This document shows, piece by piece, positions 31,184 to 37,087 of a DNA stretch of 39,077 nt. Made by a program: the position numbers and the translations under genes. This DNA comes from a virus. Numbering within the stretch: the stretch's first letter is position 1; every line of letters begins with the position of its first letter. The stretch lies in IMG/VR virus record IMGVR_UViG_3300033148_002964, positions 1 to 39,077 of that record; one strand, written 5' to 3'. Below the pieces are notes generated by a model. The model did no database searches. It was given only the letters and a program-made list of their open reading frames with translations, and was not told where the DNA came from.

Positions 31184-31454
31184 TAAAATAAAAGAGAAGG
31201 TAAAATTAGAAGATGCTTTTTCTTCTAAACAGAAAGCAAGGATGTATTTGTTGTATTTAGCGAAGCATTGCGAAGATAAGTATGATGCAAACTTGGTGAG
31301 AGCTTCTCTTAGACTGGGATTAGGTCTTTCTTTAACGGAAGACGTAGATTGGAAGATGATTAACAAGAAAGACTTTATAGTTCTCCAGATAGCACATCCG
31401 ATGAGGAAGAAAGAAATGCTAAGATTAAAGATAATAAAAGAAACTGTTGAATAA
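31170..31454 (+). CDS. Hypothetical protein
   Basis: 94 residues: MPQKNKIKEKVKLEDAFSSK, YLLYLAKHCEDKYDANLVRA, SLRLGLGLSLTEDVDWKMIN. Helical N-terminal two-thirds and a charged tail. No family recognised. It begins with the same 21-nt start block as the gene at 31009. Confidence 0.45.
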   Translation: MPQKNKIKEKVKLEDAFSSKQKARMYLLYLAKHCEDKYDANLVRASLRLGLGLSLTEDVDWKMINKKDFIVLQIAHPMRKKEMLRLKIIKETVE

Positions 31455-31473
31455 TGGGTATGTCAAGACATTT

Positions 31474-31626
31474 ATGCCTAAAATAAAAGAAAAGAAGATG
31501 AGAGAATGGTATTTTGAAATGACAGAGAGGTTAAGAAAAAGAGCTTATGGAGGGAAAATAGAAGTTCCTAATCATTACCATATTGTGCTCATCAGAAGTG
31601 TCTCAAAAAGCTTAAATAAAATATAA
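31474..31626 (+). CDS. Small basic hypothetical protein
   Basis: 50 residues: MPKIKEKKMREWYFEMTERL then RKRAYGGKIEVPNHYHIVLI. A Trp/Tyr-rich helix and a beta-like end. No family recognised. It again starts with MP-K-x-K like the two genes before it. Confidence 0.4.
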   Translation: MPKIKEKKMREWYFEMTERLRKRAYGGKIEVPNHYHIVLIRSVSKSLNKI

Positions 31627-31631
31627 ACCTT

Positions 31632-31754
31632 ATGAAGAAAGCAGAAGAAAAGAAATGGTTAGGCAGACATCCTCAATGGTTAACTAAAAGACTATTTAAT
31701 ACTCAGGTTAAAGTAAATAAATTACTTAGACCTAAACAAAAAGAAAAGAAATAA
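31632..31754 (+). CDS. Very small basic protein
   Basis: 40 residues, Lys-rich with a central WLTKRLFNTQVKVNKLLRPK and Lys tail. Possibly binds nucleic acid, on composition alone. No family recognised. Confidence 0.35.
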   Translation: MKKAEEKKWLGRHPQWLTKRLFNTQVKVNKLLRPKQKEKK

Positions 31755-31772
31755 CAAATAAAATATAACTAT

Positions 31773-31943
31773 ATGAAAGATAAGAAGAGTTTGAATACTA
31801 AATACTTAAAGATACTTACCACTGAACCACAGCGAAGCATCATAAAAAAAGCAATAAATAAAGTAATGCATCAAGAACAAGTAAAAGAAGGAAGAGCCAT
31901 GGAATTAGTCTGTGCTGAATTCCTTTCAGGATATGAGAAATAA
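31773..31943 (+). CDS. Small hypothetical protein
   Basis: 56 residues: MKDKKSLNTKYLKILTTEPQ, RSIIKKAINKVMHQEQVKEG, RAMELVCAEFLSGYEK. Helical. No family recognised. It overlaps the next gene by 11 bases. Confidence 0.4.
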   Translation: MKDKKSLNTKYLKILTTEPQRSIIKKAINKVMHQEQVKEGRAMELVCAEFLSGYEK

Positions 31944-32106
31944 GCAGTTTAACAAGAAGAAAGAAGCGAGAGGGCTAAGATTTGGCAAGTCTAAGTGTGA
32001 GTTATGCAGAGTATTGAATGAACTAGGAGTAACAACAAAGATGAAGCCAATGCTTTTAAATATAGAAACAGGAGAAATTAAAAGATATGAGCAACATCAA
32101 AAGTAA
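31933..32106 (+). CDS. Small Cys-containing protein
   Basis: 57 residues from ATG 31933 (an earlier in-frame ATG at 31912 would overlap the previous gene by 32 bases). MRNKQFNKKKEARGLRFGKS then CELCRVLNELGVTTKM has one C-x2-C pair. No family recognised. It overlaps the HNH-like gene by 20 bases. Confidence 0.45.
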   Translation: MRNKQFNKKKEARGLRFGKSKCELCRVLNELGVTTKMKPMLLNIETGEIKRYEQHQK

Positions 32107-32491
32107 AGACACATATAAGAAATACAAAGCAAAGAAGAAAGGCATAGAAAGAAAAGCATTAAAGTTATGGAAGCAGATAGTATTAGAAAGATTTCCTCTT
32201 TGTATATCCTGTAAGAAAGAAAAAGCAACACATCCTCATCACTACTTTTACAAAAGCTCTTTTGGTCATCTTATTTATTATGTTCCTAATGGCATCGGTC
32301 TTTGCCCAAAATGTCATTTTGTCCTGCATCATCAGGACCCAAAAAAGATAACTCGCAACATCAAAAAGAATATGCCAAAGAAATGGTTAAAAGACCTAGA
32401 AAACCAAGCATTTAATAAAAGACCACAAGGCACATACAAAACTTTGTCGTGGTTGGAGAAACAATATAATATATTAAGAAAACAACAATGA
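32087..32491 (+). CDS. NinG/Rap-like HNH-family recombination protein
   Basis: 134 residues, very basic. CISCKKEKATHPHHYFYKSS and GHLIYYVPNGIGLCPKCHFV then LHHQDPK form two C-x2-C pairs flanking an H-H and an N-G-I segment ending C-H-x-x-x-H-H. This is the core of NinG/Rap-like proteins that process recombination junctions in phage lambda and relatives. Family by resemblance of this pattern; an HNH endonuclease of another class is the alternative. Overlap with the next gene is ATGA. Confidence 0.6.
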   Translation: MSNIKSKDTYKKYKAKKKGIERKALKLWKQIVLERFPLCISCKKEKATHPHHYFYKSSFGHLIYYVPNGIGLCPKCHFVLHHQDPKKITRNIKKNMPKKWLKDLENQAFNKRPQGTYKTLSWLEKQYNILRKQQ

Positions 32492-32640
32492 AAAAAGAAA
32501 AGAAAGTAGAAGCGTGGACAATAAAATATGGAAACAAAGTTATCTTGGTGGTTTCTTCCGAAAAACCCACAGTAGAAAAGAATCCCAGAACTCCCTTGGG
32601 CGTAAAGTGGGATTATATGGTTATAGATGACTCAAGATGA
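32488..32640 (+). CDS. Small beta-like hypothetical protein
   Basis: 50 residues, MKKEKKVEAWTIKYGNKVIL then SSEKPTVEKN and GVKWDYMVID. Beta-rich. Last rightward gene before the convergent leftward unit. The leftward small RNA ends 8 bases beyond its stop. Confidence 0.45.
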   Translation: MKKEKKVEAWTIKYGNKVILVVSSEKPTVEKNPRTPLGVKWDYMVIDDSR

Positions 32641-32647
32641 AACAAGA

Positions 32648-32728
32648 AGAGTAACAAGAAACCCCTAATTGACTTAGAGGTTCCACCCTCGATTAACTCA
32701 AGGGGAAAAGCTACTTTTCATTCCTACT
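32648..32728 (-). ncRNA. Leftward small RNA with terminator
   Basis: From the predicted +1 (32728) the leftward RNA runs about 80 nt and ends in a stable stem: CCCC on the RNA pairs with GGGG about 40 bases later, with an inner GAGG/CCTC-type stem, and then the U-rich stretch TTTCTTGTT. It lies in the convergent gap between 32488-32640 and the leftward genes, so it would face (but not overlap much of) the end of the gene at 32488. It could be a small RNA or a decoy. A 6-codon frame inside it is too short to count. Confidence 0.6.
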
Positions 32729-32734
32729 CTTTAC

Positions 32735-32763
32735 ATTATACCACCTGCATCAAAATAAGTCAA
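32735..32763 (-). promoter_or_regulatory. Strong leftward promoter with flanking inverted repeat
   Basis: On the minus strand TTGACT (32763-32758), 17-bp spacer, TATAAT (32740-32735): the closest match to consensus in the window. ATACCAC (32738-32744 on the plus strand) and GTGGTAT (32764-32770) form a 7-bp inverted repeat that covers the -10 and flanks the -35, a likely operator. It sits right after the stop of the gene at 32786. Confidence 0.75.
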
Positions 32764-32785
32764 GTGGTATTAGTCTTTCCATAGC

Positions 32786-33040
32786 TTACGCTTGGTTCAA
32801 AATAACATTTGGTTCAAAACAATCCTTACACAAATAAACAGCACAAGCAATAACATCGTGAACCCAAAAATCTCCATCTCCTCCGTTCTCTCTTATGGAG
32901 GAGATAAACTCCTCTTCGTTATCTTCTATACCGACAAACATTATTCTTGCCTCTCCCTCACATTTATGACACTTCATTGTTTTAGGAAAAGGTTCTTGCC
33001 AAGTATGTTTTAACCCTTTGTCCCCTTTGTATATATCCAT
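32786..33040 (-). CDS. Small zinc-binding protein
   Basis: 84 residues from the ATG at 33040. An earlier in-frame ATG (33082) lies inside the upstream gene and is rejected. MDIYKGDKGLKHTWQEPFPK, MKCHKCEGEARIMFVGIEDN and VYLCKDCFEP give two C-x2-C pairs. The start follows TTAACTAATACTATT, and nearly the same leader (TTAATACTATT) precedes the gene at 33252. Confidence 0.6.
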   Translation of the reverse strand: MDIYKGDKGLKHTWQEPFPKTMKCHKCEGEARIMFVGIEDNEEEFISSIRENGGDGDFWVHDVIACAVYLCKDCFEPNVILNQA

Positions 33041-33063
33041 AATAGTATTAGTTAATTTATTAT

Positions 33064-33252
33064 TTAATTGTGAAACTCGCACTTATCTGGTTCGGCTTTG
33101 TGGTCGTGATTGTAAATACACTTATTCTCTTCTTCTTGATAATCATTGTTATACCATTCATCAAAACAAACAGGATAATTTCCTTCTACTTCATGGTCAT
33201 CAGGATATTCTTCTACATACTTTATATATTTTTCTAGTATTTCTTTTTTCAT
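33064..33252 (-). CDS. Small acidic hypothetical protein
   Basis: 62 residues: MKKEILEKYIKYVEEYPDDH, PVCFDEWYNNDYQEEENKCI, KAEPDKCEFHN. Acidic with three Cys. No family recognised. It shares its leader sequence with the gene at 33040. Part of the leftward unit started near 34229. Confidence 0.55.
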   Translation of the reverse strand: MKKEILEKYIKYVEEYPDDHEVEGNYPVCFDEWYNNDYQEEENKCIYNHDHKAEPDKCEFHN

Positions 33253-33285
33253 AATAGTATTAATTAGTTAATAATTGCCCGACCT

Positions 33286-33471
33286 TTACTTTAAATCTAT
33301 ATCGTAATTTAAACATTGTTCTTCTTGCCAATCTGTAAAATACATATCTGGGATAATCTCTTTGTCTTGTTGCCATTTTAAACACTCTGTTCTCTCATAT
33401 CTCGGCACACCAATAAAAACAGCTAGTAAAATCGCAACAACAAGAGCAGTATATATTAAGATAGTTTTCAT
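33286..33471 (-). CDS. Small membrane protein
   Basis: 61 residues. One N-terminal membrane segment (ILIYTALVVAILLAVFIGVP) and a polar Cys/Trp-containing tail (CLKWQQDKE, QCLNYDIDLK). The leader is AATAAATAATTACT before the ATG. Possibly a membrane-acting effector (for example superinfection exclusion), but nothing specific shows it. Confidence 0.5.
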   Translation of the reverse strand: MKTILIYTALVVAILLAVFIGVPRYERTECLKWQQDKEIIPDMYFTDWQEEQCLNYDIDLK

Positions 33472-33488
33472 AGTAATTATTTATTTAA

Positions 33489-33569
33489 TAAGAGCCGACT
33501 AAACCCTTATACTAATCTTCTTATAGCTACTATCTAATAACTAGGATATTAAATAGCAGATAAAAAAGG
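33489..33569 (-). other. Structured leader before the gene at 33471
   Basis: On the minus strand CTGCTAT and ATAGTAG can pair (one G-U). The plus-strand block TAGCAGATAAAAA (33554-33566) recurs exactly at 33925-33937, in the leader of the gene at 33737. Its position before a gene and repetition suggest a regulatory RNA family. Function unknown. Confidence 0.45.
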
Positions 33570-33737
33570 TTAGTTTGTTTTTTGTAGATATTCCATTAAG
33601 AGTTCTAATTCTTCCATTTTATCTTCTCTATTTCCATCATAATCCATAGTAGGCACAGCTTCGTTGTCAAATAACACTCTTAATAATCCCAAGTTTTCTA
33701 CTGCTAATGATAAATAATTATCTTCGTTTATTTCCAT
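33570..33737 (-). CDS. Small acidic hypothetical protein
   Basis: 55 residues: MEINEDNYLSLAVENLGLLR, VLFDNEAVPTMDYDGNREDK, MEELELLMEYLQKTN. Acidic and helical; small acidic proteins can act as inhibitors, but no family is recognised. It lies between two structured leaders in the leftward unit. Confidence 0.5.
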   Translation of the reverse strand: MEINEDNYLSLAVENLGLLRVLFDNEAVPTMDYDGNREDKMEELELLMEYLQKTN

Positions 33738-34005
33738 TGTTTTAAAGAGCTTCCTAGTAAAGCTAGTTAGTTTAATTATATCCCTTATTCCGCCTTATCC
33801 TAGAAAGTGATAGAGTAGTTAGGAATAAAGCAGAATAAGAGATATAATGTTATTTAATGAGCTTTTATCTACTAGAGAAGAATTACTGCTAGCCGAATAA
33901 TCGGTTGTTGAGTGAAATAAGTCCCTAGCAGATAAAAACTAATTATTTATATTTAATGAGCTTCTATAAGAGATACAAGCTAATCTTATATCCCTTAACA
34001 AGCCA
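33738..34005 (-). other. Cluster of three hairpins upstream of the gene at 33737
   Basis: In this 268-base gap three stems can be drawn on the minus strand. (1) A 16-pair helix between 33778-33793 and about 33829-33844 in which both mismatches become G-U pairs only in the leftward RNA. (2) TTTTATCT and CTAG against CTAG and AGATAAAA (about 33864-33937) with an inner CCGA-ATAA-TCGG hairpin. (3) TATAAGA/TCTTATA (about 33964-33989). The words TTTAATGAGCTT and TATATCCCTTA occur twice, and TAGCAGATAAAAA is shared with 33554-33566. No gene seen. Confidence 0.5.
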
Positions 34006-34185
34006 TTAATCTAAAATGTCTTTTAGTGGGACTTGATAAATTGCTCTCTTTGGCTTTTCTGTCATTATCATATAATCATTTCCTTCGAAGTCATCTATTG
34101 TCCCATTGTAAATTTTCTTTTTTCCTAACATCGTATAACTCCACGAAAACTTAACTTTTGTTCCTCTTCTTAATTTCTTTGTCAT
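34006..34185 (-). CDS. Small beta-rich hypothetical protein
   Basis: 59 residues: MTKKLRRGTKVKFSWSYTML, GKKKIYNGTIDDFEGNDYMI, TEKPKRAIYQVPLKDILD. The strand pattern suggests an SH3/KOW-like barrel, which can bind nucleic acid. First gene of the leftward unit. The leader is AAATAAACAAAACC before the ATG. Confidence 0.55.
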   Translation of the reverse strand: MTKKLRRGTKVKFSWSYTMLGKKKIYNGTIDDFEGNDYMIMTEKPKRAIYQVPLKDILD

Positions 34186-34209
34186 GGTTTTGTTTATTTA
34201 ATGTTTTAG

Positions 34210-34218
34210 TTATCCACA
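34210..34218 (+). promoter_or_regulatory. DnaA box (consensus) in the divergent control region
   Basis: TTATCCACA, identical to the site at 27915. It lies in the predicted leader of the leftward unit and at the edge of the gene-free region, a place fitting replication-origin or DnaA-controlled function. Confidence 0.45.
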
Positions 34219-34228
34219 ACCTACACTA

Positions 34229-34256
34229 ATAATAACAAAGCCAATAGATAAGTCAA
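34229..34256 (-). promoter_or_regulatory. Leftward promoter of the 32786-34185 unit
   Basis: On the minus strand TTGACT (34256-34251), 16-bp spacer, TATTAT (34234-34229). The predicted +1 is about 34222, giving a ~37-base leader to ATG 34185. The first nine bases TTGACTTAT also occur in the promoter at 32763. Confidence 0.5.
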
Positions 34257-34944
34257 GCAACAAACAGGGGAAAACTATCCACTAGCTTTTAGCACCAAAA
34301 CAGCAATAAAAAAGACGACCTATACATCAACTAAACTATTTAACACCCCTTAAAAGCCAACCTCGTGCCTTGTATTTATACCAATTAGCACAAAACAGCA
34401 TAAAAAGAGCATAAAGCATATGGCTAGCATTGAAAGACATTGGCAACCACTAGGCGAAAGGTGAGCAAAGCGAACACCAAAAGCAAGGTAAAGATAACCA
34501 TAGATAGGTAATAACAAGATAAAGCTATGTCTAGTCAGGTATTTAAAAGAAGCTCTGACAACTAGGTTACCTCTCACACACACCACACCATAGACAACTA
34601 AACCACCACACAAGCCCCACAATAGCCCTTATACAGCATTAAAGAGAGAAGTTACTATAATGTACGGGTACATCTTATTACATGCACACAGGGGGGGAGT
34701 AAAGGCGAGGCGGAGTGTAAGGATATATGTATATAGGTACCTCAAGAGTAAATGAGATATAGACAATTGATGGTAAAAAGGGGATAAAACACCTAAAAAC
34801 AGGGAAAAAAGGACTAAATAAGGCTTAAAACAGGGATAACCATGTGGAAGCAGGTAATTGCCGATTCAGTTAAACAAAGGGTTAAGTGCGGTTGTCCCAC
34901 AGAGAGTATAAAACCCTACCTATGTGGATACGATAAATAAAAAC
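34257..34944. other. Gene-free divergent control region; candidate origin or packaging site
   Basis: I see no gene in this ~690-base stretch. It contains strong A/C strand bias (for example 34570-34625), a G7 run followed by several GGCG/GGAG pieces (about 34692-34718), palindromes TGTACGGGTACA (34660-34671) and AGGTACCT (34737-34744), and repeated AAACAGGG words (about 34262, 34797 and 34832). It lies between leftward and rightward units and just before the terminase genes, where packaging sites and origins often sit. An open frame on the minus strand here is rejected. Confidence 0.5.
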
Positions 34945-34973
34945 TTGCATTTTATTCAATAGTATGCTACAAT
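34945..34973 (+). promoter_or_regulatory. Rightward promoter of the virion operon, leaderless geometry
   Basis: TTGCAT (34945-34950), 17-bp spacer, TACAAT (34968-34973). The predicted +1 is 34980-34981, the A of ATG 34981. It faces the terminase, portal and all following virion genes. An ATG at 34972 overlaps the -10 and cannot be the start. Confidence 0.65.
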
Positions 34974-34980
34974 GTATCTA

Positions 34981-35196
34981 ATGAATAACCCGTTCCAGAG
35001 GATAAAGAGGGAAGAATATAATCTGACCAAAAATGGACAGCCTACTAGCCGTAGGAATTTTGAGCATCTAAAGGATTTAAACAGAAGTCGCTATCCAAGC
35101 GATAAGTGGCACCTTGAACAAAAAGTAGTAAATAAAAAACTAAAAGTAAAAGCTACCCTTAAACAAAGAGATGACATCCATAAAAAATGGTATTAA
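34981..35196 (+). CDS. Small basic hypothetical protein
   Basis: 71 residues: MNNPFQRIKREEYNLTKNGQ, FEHLKDLNRSRYPSDKWHLE, KATLKQRDDIHKKWY. Basic and helical. First gene of the virion operon; its ATG is at the predicted transcription start. An earlier in-frame ATG (34972) lies inside the promoter -10 and is rejected. No family recognised. Confidence 0.5.
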   Translation: MNNPFQRIKREEYNLTKNGQPTSRRNFEHLKDLNRSRYPSDKWHLEQKVVNKKLKVKATLKQRDDIHKKWY

Positions 35197-35398
35197 AAAT
35201 AGTACTAAAGACTGTAAACATGACTGGTGGGTATGGAAGTCCCCAGACGATGTTCCAAAAGAGTTCGGGGGATATGACAGATTAATACAAGGTAAGGGAT
35301 ACACCTGTCCTGACTGTGGGGCAGTTAAAATAGGAGGAATTATTATTAAAAACGCAATAAAATGCAACCTACGCAAAACCAAAAACAAGCATTCCTAA
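35171..35398 (+). CDS. Small zinc-ribbon-like protein
   Basis: 75 residues. DCKHDWWVWKSPDDVPKEFG, then GYTCPDCGAVKIGG: one C-x2-H-like pair and a C-P-D-C pair, suggesting a zinc ribbon. It overlaps the previous gene by 26 bases and the terminase small subunit by 37. No family recognised. Confidence 0.5.
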   Translation: MTSIKNGIKNSTKDCKHDWWVWKSPDDVPKEFGGYDRLIQGKGYTCPDCGAVKIGGIIIKNAIKCNLRKTKNKHS

Positions 35399-35709
35399 AA
35401 ATAACAGAAAGAATTAAAGCAGGAGAAAAGATTAATTTAGGAGAAATAATGAGAGAAGTGGGATATGCTGATGCTACAGCAATAAATCCCGAACTAAACC
35501 TTACGTCTAAAAAAGGATTCCAGAGCTTAATGGCTAAAATAAACGACGAGGAGATTTTAGATATGTTTATGGACATAGTACGAGATACAAAAGACAAGAG
35601 AGCCAGAATTGCCGCAGGAACAGAATTGATGAAACTTAAAGGAAGATACGAAACCAAAGTTAAATTTAGTGCATACGAAGAAAGAGACAAGGTAATTGGC
35701 GAAAAATGA
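35362..35709 (+). CDS. terS: Terminase small subunit (putative)
   Basis: 115 residues. NQKQAFLKITERIKAGEKIN and EIMREVGYADATAINPELNL form an N-terminal helix-turn-helix-type block, followed by a helical middle (FQSLMAKINDEEILDMFMDI) and an oligomerisation-like end. These are features of terminase small subunits that bind the packaging site. Its TGA overlaps the large subunit ATG (ATGA). Family by position and HTH pattern. Confidence 0.65.
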   Translation: MQPTQNQKQAFLKITERIKAGEKINLGEIMREVGYADATAINPELNLTSKKGFQSLMAKINDEEILDMFMDIVRDTKDKRARIAAGTELMKLKGRYETKVKFSAYEERDKVIGEK

Positions 35710-36968
35710 AAGTAATCTCAAATAAGAAACTTCAGCAAATGATTAACTGGAAGCCACATGTTAATCAGAGAGAAGTTTTAAAATCGGATAAAAAGGAGAT
35801 AGTTATTGCGGCGGGTAGAGGTTTCGGAAAAACTGCCTATTGTGCCTATCTTTGCTTAAAGGAGCTTTTACAGGACGATAGAAAGGTTTTGATTATTGCT
35901 CCGACTTACGGACTAACCGAGAGGGTATTGAGATACATAGAGGTATGGACAGCAATAGGATTTCCTTCTATAAGGGATAAAATATCATATAGTCCTACTC
36001 CGCACATAAAAACAGAGTGGGGAAGTTCACTAGAGTGTAGGTCTGCAGAAAAGCCTGTTGGCATATTAGGAGAACGATATGATTTAGTTATAGTTGACGA
36101 AGCGTCCAAAATACCAAAAAAGACTTGGGAGATATATATTTATCCTACGACCCAGATAAAGGGAGGAAAAATTGTATATATATCAACACCATGGGGAGAA
36201 AACTGGTTTCACAAAATATGGGTGAGAACAAAGGGATTTCAATTTAGGTCAATAGATAATCCTTATTTTACAAAAAAAGACTGGGAACACGCTAAAAAGG
36301 TTTTACCAGAAGCGACTTTTAAACAAGAGTATGAGGCACAATTTTTACCAGATGCAGCAGCAGTATTTAGAGGAATTGATAAAATTATAAAAGACGATGC
36401 TTTAAGAGATGTAATTACTGGACACCGATACGTGATGGGAGTAGATTTGGGAAAGCATCAAGACTTTACAGTTCTTACTGTTATTGACAAATGGAATAAT
36501 AATGTTGTATATTTTGACAGGTTTAAAAAGATAGAATATCCTTTCCAGAAGAAAAGAATAATCGCAACAGCTAAAAGATATAACAATGCTAGAATAATAG
36601 TTGACTCAACAGGAGTAGGAGAACCAATCAAAGATGATTTGGAGAGGTCAGGATTATTTATAGATGATTATCATTTCTCAGGAAAAAGTAAAAAGGAGTT
36701 AGTTGAAAAATTAAGTATCTTTATAGAAAATAAATATGTTTGGATACCAAATAACGAAACTCTAATAAATGAATTAAAAGTCTTTGGTTACGAGATGACT
36801 GAGAAAGGGAATATTACTTACTCAGCACCACAAGGACTTCACGATGACTGTGTAATATCATTTGGACTAGCAGTATGGGGGTTGATAGGAAGGTCAAATC
36901 CAACAACTGCCATACACGAAGAACTTTCAAGAGTATCAAGAAAAAAAACAAGATTTCAATATAAATAA
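35706..36968 (+). CDS. terL: Terminase large subunit
   Basis: 420 residues. ATPase domain: Walker A AAGRGFGKT (35-43), Walker B LVIVDEAS (127-134), and a coupling-motif region STPWGE. Nuclease domain: GVDLGKHQDF with the first metal Asp (about 246), DSTGVGEP (300-307) and HDDCVISFGLA (379-389), the RNase H-like triad of Asp residues. It packages DNA into the head through the portal. It sits right after the small subunit and before the portal, the standard order. Confidence 0.93.
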   Translation: MKVISNKKLQQMINWKPHVNQREVLKSDKKEIVIAAGRGFGKTAYCAYLCLKELLQDDRKVLIIAPTYGLTERVLRYIEVWTAIGFPSIRDKISYSPTPHIKTEWGSSLECRSAEKPVGILGERYDLVIVDEASKIPKKTWEIYIYPTTQIKGGKIVYISTPWGENWFHKIWVRTKGFQFRSIDNPYFTKKDWEHAKKVLPEATFKQEYEAQFLPDAAAVFRGIDKIIKDDALRDVITGHRYVMGVDLGKHQDFTVLTVIDKWNNNVVYFDRFKKIEYPFQKKRIIATAKRYNNARIIVDSTGVGEPIKDDLERSGLFIDDYHFSGKSKKELVEKLSIFIENKYVWIPNNETLINELKVFGYEMTEKGNITYSAPQGLHDDCVISFGLAVWGLIGRSNPTTAIHEELSRVSRKKTRFQYK

Positions 36969-36969
36969 A

Positions 36970-37086
36970 ATGCCTTTTAAAAGTGCAAAACAACAAAGAT
37001 ATATGTTCTGGAAACATCCCCGAATAGCAAGGAGATGGGCAAAGAAATATGGAACCATTAAGAAACGTAGAACAAGGAAAAAATAA
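36970..37086 (+). CDS. Small basic conserved phage protein
   Basis: 38 residues: MPFKSAKQQRYMFWKHPRIA then RRWAKKYGTIKKRRTRKK. The head matches a short protein found beside terminase and portal genes in many phages (MPFKS-x-x-Q-x-x-x-MF). Very basic, so possibly DNA- or head-binding. The A/T leader ATATAAATAAA has no SD. Confidence 0.7.
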   Translation: MPFKSAKQQRYMFWKHPRIARRWAKKYGTIKKRRTRKK

Positions 37087-37087
37087 G

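Noticed and set aside
34350-34622. 90-residue open frame on the minus strand
   Set aside because: It comes from A/C strand bias in a gene-free region, has no leader like the real genes, and resembles no family.
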